Shown here in pieces: positions 33,779-44,944 of a stretch of 64,000 nt of DNA. Source of the stretch: Cordia subcordata. Lineage: Eukaryota; Streptophyta; Magnoliopsida; Boraginales; Cordiaceae. The stretch covers positions 19,215,001 through 19,279,000 of the forward strand of contig JAPTOF010000007.1 in assembly GCA_028554755.1 (NCBI GenBank), read 5' to 3'. The notes under the pieces are model-generated. The model made no database searches. It was not told the DNA's origin and was given only the letters and a program-made list of their open reading frames with translations. Made by a program: the position numbers and the translations under genes. Within the stretch, counting starts at the first letter, position 1; every line of letters begins with the position of its first letter.

Positions 33779-33783
33779 ATAGT
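33779..33783. other. Target-site duplication ATAGT, left copy
   Basis: ATAGT at 33779-33783 is repeated exactly at 44826-44830. Five-base duplications are normal for LTR retrotransposons. The duplication brackets the full Gypsy insertion, including its extra 113-base end. Confidence 0.85.
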
Positions 33784-33896
33784 TGATGTCGTGTTACGAG
33801 ACCAAGCTCTAAAAGACCCGCAAGAAAAGCAACTATCAAAACACACAAGCACAGAATGCAAATCACCGTGCCTCCCCGGCAACGGCACCAAAAACT
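33784..33896 (-). repeat. Extra end: LTR terminus joined to internal start at a 5-base microhomology
   Basis: 33784-33826 copies the outer 43 bases of the LTR (one substitution), and 33827-33896 copies the internal sequence beside the 5' LTR, including a second primer-binding site at 33873-33890. At the junction both parents share GCAAG. This fits a deletion within a tandem LTR-internal-LTR structure. Confidence 0.8.
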
Positions 33897-35673
33897 TGAT
33901 GTCGTGTTACGAGAGCAAGCTCTAAAAGACCCGCAAGCGTACGGATCGTGCAATATAGTGTGTACGAGTGCAGGTGTCGAACCACAAGGAGGCGTGAATA
34001 ATGTGAATGAATCCTATGCTTGATGTTCTAAAAGGAGCTAAAAAGACAGGTCTAACTAGGTGAATTTCTTCCTGTGAGATTTTGGATTATTGGGAGCTCT
34101 ATGTAAACGAAATAAAACTAAACTATGAATAAAAACAAATGGAAACGCAAGTTGATTAAGAGGAAACTAACAATTGAAAAGGGATAGGGTGACTTCGACT
34201 TATGAATGGGTAATTCTATACTCAAATGTTATGGGATTAAGGGATGATGGCTAACTATCATAAGTGCTCTTAACTAGGTTGCTAGTTAATGTCCTGATTT
34301 CCCCCTAGGACTCGGTGCGGGTCCGTCCCTAGGCGGCGCCTCCTAGAGCTACGGCGTGGTCCTTATGACCTAGGGCCTCAAGATTGACTAACTAACTTCC
34401 TAGGTGGCTTAGAATGAACCTACCTTAGTACCTAAACCGTTGGCTGGGTTTAAAGCCAAGACCTAGTGTTGCTAAGGTCGACTAAATCTATCCTGAAACC
34501 TATTGGCTGGATTTAAAGCCAAAGGAAACTCGATCTAGACTAGCCCTAAATTATGCTTCGTCATTCTAAAGTCACTACGAGGATTTCACTTGCTAGCGTG
34601 CATAAACTGCAATATTGAAGTTATGCTCGTTACTAGGCATGCAAATACGCATATAGACATGAATAAAAGCATTACCCACTTCATAGCATCCACATATAAA
34701 CACATAGACATGAGTATAACATGGATTAGATGTGTTTAGTAACAAACAAACTTCAATTTGTATACATGTTACTCATCTAGGCATTTTATCAAACACATAG
34801 ACATGAATGAAAGAACACCCAATTAAACAAGACAAATCAAAACATATATATATATATATTCGGCCATCATATCCCATATCATAAGAGTATAAAATCAACC
34901 CATTACATAAGTTTAATCACCCTATACAAGCCTACTCAGACATAATGGAAAATAGAATGAAAGAGATATAACGAAACTCCCCTTTCATCCTAGCGAATTT
35001 AGATCACGGCTTGTGAACAATCTTGATTCCAAAGTGTTTGAATCCTCCCAACTAAGCTTGGTTCTTGGTGAAAAGTGTGTGAAAAGGGTGTGGGAGGCGG
35101 CTAGAGATTAGGGTTAAGTGTGTGGAGGTTAGGTGTGAAGTACGTGTTTTTTTTGCTCCCCCCCAAATTCTTCCGCATCGGGCTTTATTTATAAGTTCGC
35201 GCATAGCTGGTCGACCGGCCTCTGGAGTACTCGACCGGCTTTCTAGTGGAGCTCTCTGGAGTGGCCGGTCGACCTAGCCAATCGACCGGCTCTTGAAGGG
35301 GGGGTCGTCCGGCTTTTCGATGAAGCTTTCTAGAGTGGCCGGTCGACCTAGTCAGTCGACCGGCTCTTCTTTCATGGTCGTCCGGCTGACTTCCTTCATC
35401 TTTTCGGCCTTCGGTCTTCTCTTTTCGACCCGTGCATGTCTTATCTTCATCACCTTTCATCATCCAATCTTGATCTTAACCCAAAGTCCACCTAAATCAT
35501 TGAAAACAAGCAATTAGTGTAGCAATTTATCTCTTAAACTCAATATGCACATTTGTTCACTCTTAAGCCTATTCCTATCAAAAGTACTACACTAATGTAT
35601 CATTATAAGCATTCAACAGCTCTAAAATATAAGTAAATGGCAATGCAAACACACACCAAATCACAACTCATCA
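33897..35673 (-). repeat. Gypsy 3' LTR
   Basis: 1777 bases with TGATG...CATCA ends. On the minus strand it follows the polypurine tract (AAGGTTTGGGGGTGT, 35688-35674). It contains a cluster of TCGACCGG-type repeats at about 35208-35395. Confidence 0.85.
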
Positions 35674-37061
35674 ACACCCCCAAACCTTCTCCTTGCTTGT
35701 CCTCAAGCAAGCCTAATCTTAAATTTTATCTTTAAAGCTGATACAATGGATTGCCTAAAGGATTGACTCGCTATCAGTATTAGTTTGAGACGCATGAAGG
35801 GGCATTCCTATTGTGAAGAGATCCCTAAGCCTCTTTGGATCTTCCCTCTACTCATAAGGGATCTCGTTCCTCATGGGAATTTCCCAAGTAGCCAATCTAC
35901 CACAAGCCTAGAATTCTAACTCACGCACTCGGGATATTGATATTTCGTGCTCCCTCAACTGACATGGCCTCCCTAACATACACCAAGCCTCAAAGATAAG
36001 AAGAGAGAGTATACAAACACAATGGCTTTTTATAAGCCTTATTCACATGTCGACAAAGATGATAACTTGTGCTAAGTTGACATTGTGTCACTTATGCACT
36101 TATTCACTAACTTTTAGGTGCCTTTGGCTTTTTCTCTTTTTCACTTCATAGATTTTTGCACCTTTTTGCCATTTTTTTTTTTTTCAATTTCAATTGCTTT
36201 GTATTGTGTTCTCAAAAAGGAAGAAAAAGAAAGGCTTAGGCATATCAACAAGAACCAATCAAAGAAGAGGCACTCACATCAATAACCCTTTTTCAACACT
36301 CTTTCCTACCAAGCTATGGGGTGGCTACAAAGGTTATTCTTTTAAGGTTCTCACTCCCCACAACTTTTAAGGGCATCCCCTCCAAGACTTAGTTTTCAAA
36401 CCACTCTATTCATTTCCCCACAATGCCTCTCATCTTCATAAATCAATAGAGTCAATCACAAAAGCCAACACAATGATCAACAAAGAAATAAATGACTCTC
36501 TATGCATCAAAATTGAAAAATTTTCACCATTTTTATGCATGATGCAATCTACCCTAAGCAAGATATAACAAGAAAACCAAACTCCCACACCCCCAAACCT
36601 AAACTTTGCTTGTCCTCAAGCAAAAAGAGCAAAGCACAGCAAAAACAAGCAAGTCGTCATTACAAAACAAATAAGGGTGGTAGGGATAGGGTGCAAACAG
36701 GGGGAACAAGTGGAGAAAGAATAGATACAACCTTGCAGTTTCTTCAAAGCTTTCCATGCCAACTCCAAATCACCATACTACTAACCTGTGACTCACAATT
36801 CATAAACACTCACAAAGAAAAACAAGATTAGTAGCATTGCTTATGCATACTTGCATTGGCATGTGCAATAATGAGCAGTGGTGTATCTTATGGGACAAAG
36901 GATTGGGATTCAACACTTTTGAGTTGGGTGCAAGAAAGATAAAAGAAAGAAAATAAAAAGAAATGAAAGTAAGACAAATGCAAAACTACAAAATTGAACC
37001 TAGGTTGCCTCCTAGTAGCGCTAACTACCAAGCCGTCAGCCAGGCAAATACCAGCTCATCT
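35674..37061 (-). other. Gypsy non-coding region between integrase and 3' LTR
   Basis: About 1.4 kb with no supported protein. On the minus strand GAGGACAAGCAA-type motifs occur twice (near 35695 and 36615), the second preceding another TTTGGGGGTGT tract, typical of this retrotransposon group. Athila elements often carry an envelope-like frame here; I see none. Confidence 0.5.
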
Positions 37062-38400
37062 TCAACTTCCATAGGCGGGATCCTGAAGCTTTAAAACCTC
37101 CACATGAGCTATGCTCGGATCATATGCGTGCTTCAGGTGTTGCCCATTCATCGTCAACTCTCGGCCATCCTTCAAGTCTTTAATCTTGACTGCTCCGGAA
37201 GGATAGGCAATCATCACCTCATATGGACCATCGCATCTCGTCTTAAGCTTACCTGGAAAGAGTTTTAGTCGTGATTTAAACAACCAAACTTTATCAAAAG
37301 GAGAGAATGATTTCTTAATAATGTATTTATCATGGATTCTCTTCATCTTATCCTTATAAAGTTTAGCGTTCTCATATGCCTCGAATCTAAGCTCTTCCAG
37401 TTCTGCTAGGTCTAGCCTCCTTTTCTCACCTGTTCTTGCCAGGTCAAAATTTAGGGCTTTGATTGCCCAATACGCTCTATGCTCAAGTTTTACTGGCAAG
37501 TGACAAGCTTTACCGAAAACCAATCTATATGGAGACATACCAATAGGAGTCTTAAAGGCGGTACGGTAGGCTCACAAAGCATCATTTAGCCTAATAGACC
37601 AATCTTTTCTATCGGGCCTAACCGTTTTCTCTAAAATGTGTTTGATCTCTCTATTGGACACCTCAACTTGTCCATTAGTCTGCGGGTGATAAGGAGTGGC
37701 TACTTTATGGGTGACTGAATATTTCCTCAACAAGACCTCTAAAGTCCTATGGCGAAAATGCAAGCCCCCATCACTAATTAAGACCCTAGGGACTCCAAAT
37801 CTAGAGAAAATGTTCTCTTTAATAAACTTAACCACTACCCTATGGTCATTAGTGCGTGTAGGAATAGCCTCAACCTATTTGGACACATAATCAACGGCCA
37901 CTAAAATATACTGACACCCAAAGGAAGGTGGAAATGGACCCATGAAGTCTATACCCCAAACATCGAACAACTCACAAGGAAGAATAGGGGATAAAAGCAT
38001 CATGTTTCTCCTAGAGATGGACCCGGATTGTTGACATCTAAAACACTTCTTGCAATATTCCAGGGCATTCCTAAAGAGAGTAGGCCAAAATAGTCCACTT
38101 TGCAAGACCTTCGCGGCAGTCTTCTTCCCACTAAAATGACCCCCACACCCCTCATCATGACACATGCTCAACACGCTCTCAAACTCCTCCTCAGGCACAC
38201 ACTGGCGAATCATTTGATCCGCACACACTTTGAAAAGATAGGGGTCCTCCCAAAAGAAATGCCTAACTTGTGCTAGGAACCTATCTTTTTCTCTTTTCTC
38301 CCAATGGGAAGGAAAACGCCCTGTGGCAAGATAATTGACAATATGAGCGAACCAAGGTGTGTGATGGGAGATAGCAAATAATTGCTCATCGGGAATGAAT
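37062..38400 (-). pseudogene. Gypsy integrase, interrupted by two stops
   Basis: Reads in one frame with stops near 37872 and 37572. The zinc-binding region has H...GCGGHFS and CKKCFRCQ. The catalytic core shows Asp in WGIDFMGPFP, Asp in LISDGGLHF and Glu in GQVEVSNREIK. The C-terminal part (FDKVWLF, GPYEV) follows to the terminal stop at 37062. Both internal stops sit where related elements have Trp (TGG to TAG or TGA), consistent with C-to-T decay. It begins after a frameshift from the polymerase frame near 38400-38450. Confidence 0.8.
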
Positions 38401-41346
38401 CATGGAAAGGAGTTGGATCACTAGAAGACTCACAAACAAGACGGAAAGATGATCCGCCACTAAATTTTCTCTACCCTTCTTATCCCTAATTTCTATGTCA
38501 AACTCTTGAAGGAGGAGCAAGCACCTAATCAAGCGGGGCTTAGATTCTTTCTTGGACAACAAATACTTCAAGGCCGCATGATCGGTGTAGACAATCACTT
38601 TGGATCCCAGGATGTATGACCTAAACTTGTCAAGAGAGAAGACTATCGCTAGAAGCTCTTTTTCCGTAGTGGTGTAATTCTTTTGCGCTTCATCAAGAGT
38701 CTTGCTAGCATAGTATACAACATGGGGCAACTTATCCTTCCTTTGACTTAAAACAGCTCCTATTGCATAATCGGATGCATCACACATAACCTCAAATGGG
38801 AGACTGTAGTTAGGTGGTTGGATAATTGGGGATGTAGACAATAAGGATTTCAGCCTATTGAAAACTCTAACACATTCATCATCAAAGTCGAAAGGGACAT
38901 CTTGTGCTAGGAGCCTAGACAAGGGGCGTGCAATGTGACTAAAATCCCTAATGAATCTACGGTAAAATCCTGCATATCCTAGAAAAGATCTAACATCCTT
39001 GACATACTTAGGGACAAGCAACTTTTCAATTAATTCAACCTTAGCTGGGTCAACTTGAATTCCATTAGATGATACAACATGACCCAACACTATCCCTCGT
39101 TGCACCATGAAGTGGGATTTCTCCCAACTTAACACTAGGTTCTTCTCCACACATCGGTCTAAGACTAGGGAGAGATGACTCAAGCACTCATCAAAGCTAT
39201 CTCCAAAGACTGAGAAATCATCCATGAAAATCTCTAAATGTCTCTCAATCATGTCACTAAAAATGGCCATCATACATCTCTGAAAAGTCTCAGGTGCATT
39301 ACAAAGACCGAAGGGCATTCTCCTATAAGCAAAAGTGCCATAGGGACAAGTAAAGGTGGTCTTTTCCTGGTCCTCGGGAAACACAGGGATCTGGTTATAT
39401 CCCGAATAGCCATCTAGAAAACAATAGTAGCTATGCCAAGCTACTCTATCCAAGATCTGGTCTAGAAAAGGCAATGGGAAATGATCCTTCCTAGTTTTGG
39501 AGTTGAGCTTCCTATAGTCTATACAAACTCTCCATCCCATGGGAGTACGTGTAGGGATAAGCTCTCCTCTCTCATTCTCCACAACTGTGATCCCAGACTT
39601 TTTAGGGACTACTTGGACCGGGCTAACCCACTCACTGTCGGAGATTGGATAAATAATGCCTGCATCTAAAAGCTTAATGATCTCCTTCTTAACTACTTCG
39701 CTCATGTGTGGGTTTAACCTTCTCTGCATTTCCCTAGAAGGAATGGCTTCATCCTCAAGGTGAATACGATGCATACAAACAGAAGGGTCTATACCTCGCA
39801 AATCGTCAATTTTCCACCCTATAGCCTTCCTATGTTTCCTAAGGACCTCTAAGAGACGCTTCTCATTCTTACTAGAAAAATCAGAAGCTATGATGACCGG
39901 AAGGGTCTCACTAGAGCCTAGGAATGCATACTTCAAATGATTCGGAAGGGGTTTGAGCTCTAAAGAAGGGCTAGGCTCAACCAAGGGGGGCTTATCCTCA
40001 ACATCATCAATGCGTACATCACTAGAACTGGGACTAGAAGGATTACCCTCAAGTGACTTATTAATCAAATAGCTCTCAATCAAGGAAGTAGAAGCTACAC
40101 ATTTCTTCGCTACGGTCTCCAAATCAAAACTAGAAATCAATTCCTCAAATTTCCTCAAATCATCTCCATCAGTCATAGTCTTTTCTATAAAATCCTCAAT
40201 GCAAGAATCAATCACATCCACTCTAAAGCACTCTTCTCCATCCTCCTCTCCTATACTCACCCTATTTATCGCCTCTGCAACCTTCATAGTGGATTTCAAA
40301 TTCCCAAATTTCATCTCCAATACCCCCGACCTACAATGGATAATAGCATCTGCGGTGGCAAGGAAGGGGCTGCCTAGAAGAATGGGTGTAGAATGTCTAG
40401 AGTCGTGTCCCGAATCCATATTTAACACTATGAAGTCAACAGGGTACACAAACTCACCTACCTGAACCATAACGTCCTCTATCACACCCTTAGGTCTACG
40501 CTCAGACCTATCAGCTAGCTGAAGAGTAACATACGTGGGAGACAACTCACCTAGACCTAGCTGCTGATAGACAGAGTAAGGAATAAGATTCACACTAGAT
40601 CCTAAATCTAATAAGGCGTGATCAATTTGTGTCTCACAGATCCTACAAGGAATGGTGAAGGCTCCGGGGTCACTCATATTGAGCAGAAGGCCCGAGGTAC
40701 AAATACTACTCACCTTCTCCGTAAGCCTCACCTTCTTAGAAATTTTCGATGACTTACGTTTCCTTGTACAAAGATCCTTAAAGAACTTAGAGTAAGATGG
40801 GATGGAAGTGATCACATCTATCAAAGGAAGATTGACCTTAAGATCTTTGAGATGCTCTAAAATCTTGAAGAACCTAGAATCCTCACTAGGTGTAGGTCTC
40901 TCTAAAGCGGATGGAAAAGGAACTCTAGGCTCTATATCTATAGATGCATGAGAGTCATCCATGGGCTCTTTTCCCTCCCTATGTGGTTGGGAAGTACTAA
41001 TCTCTCCCTGATCTTTAATGGTCTCATTTCTCTCAACAGGACTCTCTCTAGAATTTCCTCCAACAAGGTTACCATGTTGTGCTCTAGGCTCGGAAGGACC
41101 ACTAGGTGCAGGCACTGCAGAGTCAACTCCTACCCTATTATTCACTACCCGACCGCTTCTAAGAGTAGTGATGGCCTTAGCTTGGGCCTGAGAGAGATAA
41201 GTGGTATCGGTGGAGGAACAGGATTGGACTCTAGGGTTTACCTCCTGCTGGGAAGGCAATTTCCCGGGGTCTCTAGCATTCAATTGACTAGCAATCTGTC
41301 CTAATTGTGCCTCAAACCTCGCCATTTGCTGTCTATTTTTTGTCAA
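38386..41346 (-). pseudogene. Gypsy protease, reverse transcriptase and RNase H
   Basis: A nearly 1-kb-codon open frame. An aspartic protease-like site reads ALLDLGSSVNLIP. The reverse transcriptase has WRVCIDYRKLN, YRRMPFGLCNAP and the active site FMDDFSVFG. RNase H follows with FEVMCDASDYAIGAVL, TEKELLAIVF and YTDHAALKYLL. It is separated from the upstream gag frame by a single in-frame TAG at 41350-41352, where related sequence suggests a Gln codon. It loses frame near 38450 before the integrase. Confidence 0.85.
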
Positions 41347-41349
41347 CTC

Positions 41350-42784
41350 CTATTGTTGGTTCTGAATGAACTGCATTATTTTCATCATATCGTTACTAGG
41401 AGGTTGGCTACTAGAGGGAGCAGGCAAAGCCTGAGGTTGAGGAGCACTAGTAAGACGGGGTTGATTCAGATGATAGAAACTTGGGGGATATTGAGGACGA
41501 GGTCGCCGCTGAGGTGGAACTTGAGGATGTGAACTAGACTCATGTTGTCCTTGTTTCCAAGAAAATTTCGGGTTGTCCCTCCAACCCGGATTGTATGTGT
41601 TCGAGTATGGATTATACTCACGAGAATAACCTTGTGTGGCACATACTTGCTCTTTCATGAATTCAGGAAATTGGGATGCTAAAGGGCAAGCCATGGTCTC
41701 ATGAGATGATTCGGAGCATAATGCACAAACTTCAACAACTAAAGGGGCAAAGGGAGAACCTAAAGAACTAGTCCTATGACCTTGGGATGAAATGGACAAA
41801 GAAATGAATTGATCTAGTTTATTTGTTAAAGCCTCGACCTTAGAGGGTAAGTCTGAAGAAATTCCAACCTCACTAACATTTTCTCTTGTTACCCCCTCGA
41901 CTAGACCTTTCCATTGCAAAATTTTGAAATGAATTCTCAGCCATCATTTCTATTTTCTCCCATGCCTCAGTCGGTCTTAAAAGATAGAAACCACCACCGG
42001 AGGCGGCATTGACCATCATCCTATTTTGTTCATTTAGGCCTCGAAAAAAGTATTGCATTAGGTCATGATTGCCGTATCCTTGGTGTGGACATTGTCTAAG
42101 AAGATCTTTGAACCTCTCCCAAGCTTCATGAAAAGATTCTAGGTCATGTTGGGAGAAAGTCATAATGGCCGTCCTAAGATCAGCTGTCTTGGCCATGGGA
42201 TAAAATTTCTGGAAGAACTTAGATTGAAGCTCAGCCCATGTAGTAATGCACCGATTAGGTAAGGAGTGCAACCAAGTCCTAGCCTTATCCTTAAGAGAGA
42301 AAGGAAACAATCTTAGATGTATGACCTCTTGGGAGACATTAGGGACATGTAGAGTGGAACTCATTTCAACAAAATCAATAATATGATCAAGAGGACTCTC
42401 ATTGCTTCTCCCGTAGAAGAAGGGAAGCATAGCCAACATATTAGGCTTAATCTCGAAGTTCGTCCCCCCCAAACTCGGAATTTGAATAGCCGAATTGGGC
42501 TCAAAGGTTTCGGGGAGAAAGAATTGCCTAAGAGTGGGTTCCTCATCTATAGGTGGATCCGGTCTACGGGGCTCTTGTCTAAAATGAGCTTGGGCTTGAT
42601 GCCCAATGTGCTCATGAGGTGGAATGGGATTCATTGGGGGATTGGGTGGATTATGAGGATGATTGGGATCGGTCATCTCCTCAGGAAGAGCTCCTAAATT
42701 CCTAAAACGTCTAGTGATTCTTTCAGGTTCGGGATTAAGAGGAACTAGGGGATTCCTAAGGGATCTCCTACCACGCATGCACAA
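41350..42784 (-). pseudogene. Gypsy gag, one frameshift and one stop
   Basis: The first frame (42784-41873) contains the retrotransposon gag domain: FYGRSNESPLDHIIDF, LFPFSLKDKARTWLHSLP, FFQKFYP and FHEAWERFKDLLRQCPH. It shifts near 41910 into a second frame (41919-41350) with KVEALTNKLDQF, a Cys-rich CALCSESSHETMACP knuckle-like motif and a Pro/Gln-rich end. A stop at 41350 separates it from the polymerase frame. Confidence 0.8.
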
Positions 42785-43036
42785 ACTATCCTAACTCCGG
42801 CCACTTCAACCCCCGAAAACTTCAATATTCCTACACTACAACAAATAATCCACAATCCTGAAAAGTCTACTAAAAAAAATAAAGTCAAAAGCTGAAATAA
42901 ACCAACAAAAAAAAAAAAACTAAAACAAGATAATGTGAGCAGTAAACAAAATAAGTAAAAACTAAACAAACTATAAAAAAAAAGCAAGAAAAGCAACTAT
43001 CAAAACACACAAGTACAGAATGCAAATCACCGTGCC

Positions 43037-43054
43037 TCCCCGGCAACGGCACCA
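43037..43054 (-). other. Gypsy primer-binding site (Asp-tRNA type)
   Basis: On the minus strand TGGTGCCGTTGCCGGGGA lies 6 bases inside the 5' LTR and matches, with one substitution, the Asp-tRNA-complementary site known from Athila elements. Confidence 0.8.
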
Positions 43055-43060
43055 AAAACT

Positions 43061-44825
43061 TGATGTCGTGTTACGAGAGCAAGCTCTAAAAGACCCGCAA
43101 GCGTACGGATCGTGCAATATAGTGTGTACGAGTGCAGGTGTCGAACCACAAAGAGGCGTGAATAATGTGAATGAATCCTATGCTTGATGTTCTAAAAGGA
43201 GCTAAAAAGACAGGTCTAACTAGGTGAATTTCTTCCTGTGAGATTTTGGATTATTGGGAGCTCTATGTAAACGAAATAAAACTAAACTATGAATAAAAAC
43301 AAATGGAAACGCAAGTTGATTAAGAGGAAACTAACAATTGAAAAGGGATAGGGTGACTTCGACTTATGAATGGGTAATTCTATACTCAAATGTTATGGGA
43401 TTAAGGGATGATGGCTAACTATCATAAGTGCTCTTAACTAGGTTGCTAGTTAATGTCCTGATTTCCCCCTAGGACTCGGTGCGGGTCCGTCCCTAGGCGG
43501 CGCCTCCTAGAGCTACGGTGCGGTCCTTATGACCTAGGGCCTCAAGATTGACTAACTAACTTCCTAGGTGGCTTAGAATGAACCTACCTTAGTACCTAAA
43601 CCGTTGGCTGGGTTTAAAGCCAAGACCTAGTGTTGCTAAGGTCGACTAAATCTATCCTGAAACCTATTGGCTGGATTTAAAGCCAAAGGAGACTCGATTT
43701 AAACTAGCCCTAAATTATGCTTCGTCATTCTAAAGTCACTACAGCAGGATTTCACTTGCTAGCGCGTGCATAAAATGCAATATTGAAGTTATGCTCGTTA
43801 CTAGGCATGCAAATACGCATATAGACATGAATAAAAGCATTACCCACTTCATAGCATCCACATATAAACACATAGACATGAGTATAACATGGATTAGATG
43901 TGTTTAGTAACAAACAAACTTCAATTTGTATACATGTTACTCATCTAGGCATTTTATCAAACACATAGACATGAATGAAAGAACACCCAATTAAACAAGA
44001 CAAATCAAAACATATATATATATTCAGCCATCATATCCCATATCATAAGAGTATAAAATCAACCCATTACATAAGTTTAATCACCCTATACAAGCCTACT
44101 CAGACATAATGGAAAATAGAATGAAAGAGATATAACGAAACTCCCCTTTCATCCTAGCGAATTTAGATCACGGCTTGTGAACAATCTTGATTCCAAAGCG
44201 TTTGAATCCTCCCAACTAAGCTTGGTTCTTGGTGAAAAGTGTGTGAAAAGGGTGTGGGAAGCGGCTAGAGATTAGGGTTAAGTGTGTGAGAGGTTAGGTG
44301 TGAAGTACGTGTTTTTTTTGCTCCCCCCCAAATTCTTCCCCATCGGGCTTTATTTATAAGTTCGCGCATAGCCGGTCGACCGGCCTCTAGAGTACTCGAC
44401 CGGCTTTCTAGTGGAGCTCTCTGGAGTGGCCGGTCGACCGGCTCTTGAAGGGGGGGTCGTCCGGCTTTTCGATGAAGCTTTCTGGAGTGGCCGGTCAACC
44501 TAGTCGGTCGACCGGCTCTTCTTTCATGGTCGTTCGGCTGACTTCCTTCATCTTTTCGGCCTTCGGTCTTCTCTTTTCAACCCGTGCATGTCTCATCTTC
44601 ATCACCTTTCATCATCCAATCTTGATCTTAACCCAAAGTCAGCCTAAATCATTGAAAACAAGCAATTAGTGTAGCAATTTATCTCTTAAACTCAATATGC
44701 ACATTTGTTCACGCTTAAGCCTATTCCTATCAAAAGTACTACACTAATGCATCATTATAAGCATTCAACACCTCTAAAATGTAAGTAAATGGCAATGCAA
44801 ACACACACCAAATCACAACTCATCA
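43061..44825 (-). repeat. Gypsy 5' LTR
   Basis: 1765 bases, TGATG...CATCA. It differs from the 3' LTR by scattered substitutions, an AT-repeat length change and a roughly 20-base deletion in the TCGACCGG cluster (44371-44540). Its outer end abuts the right ATAGT target duplication (44826-44830). Confidence 0.85.
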
Positions 44826-44944
44826 ATAGTCTTTATGAGTATTTCTCTATAAGAGCTACCGTTAGTAGTGACTCCAACTATCTTCAACAACTTTTCATAT
44901 TTTCTCTCCGTGCTTTTTTCTTTCTATTTTTTTTAATTTTCACA

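Larger units (their letters stand above)
33784..44825 (-). mobile_element. Athila-like Ty3/Gypsy LTR retrotransposon, defective, with an extra terminal segment
   Basis: An 11-kb element on the minus strand: 5' LTR 44825-43061, primer-binding site, gag, protease, reverse transcriptase, RNase H, integrase, about 1.4 kb of non-coding sequence, polypurine tract, and 3' LTR 35673-33897. The primer-binding site (TGGTGCCGTTGCCGGGGA, minus strand) is the Asp-tRNA type of the Athila group. Beyond the 3' LTR there are 70 bases of internal start and 43 bases of LTR end (33896-33784), then the target duplication. The LTRs differ by few substitutions and small indels (roughly 98-99% identical by eye), so insertion is recent, yet the coding region carries frameshifts and stops. 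It landed in the 3' LTR of an older Copia-type element. Confidence 0.85.
32640..44944 (+). mobile_element. Small Copia-type element whose 3' LTR is split by the Gypsy insertion
   Basis: A 5' LTR ends at 32810 (...AATTTTCACA), followed by a degenerate primer-binding site TAATATCAGAGCC. The non-coding interior of about 750 bases ends in the polypurine tract GATGGGGGA. The 3' LTR begins TGTTGAAGGATATT at 33560, is cut at 33783, and resumes after the Gypsy element at 44831, ending TTTTCACA at 44944. The right part of the 3' LTR matches the 5' LTR end (GAGCYACCGTTAGT and ATTTTCTCTCC blocks). The lack of coding sequence makes it non-autonomous. The 5' LTR start is not resolved, and divergence between the LTRs marks it as old. 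Confidence 0.6.

Noticed and set aside
35185..35517. Open frames on both strands rich in Gly/Arg/Ser in the Gypsy LTR
   Set aside because: They arise from the TCGACCGG palindrome cluster, occur in both LTRs with different lengths and have no domain.
36535..36831. 98-codon plus-strand frame between integrase and 3' LTR, possible extra gene
   Set aside because: Lys/Gln-rich low complexity, opposite to the element's coding strand, no known family; not an envelope-like protein.
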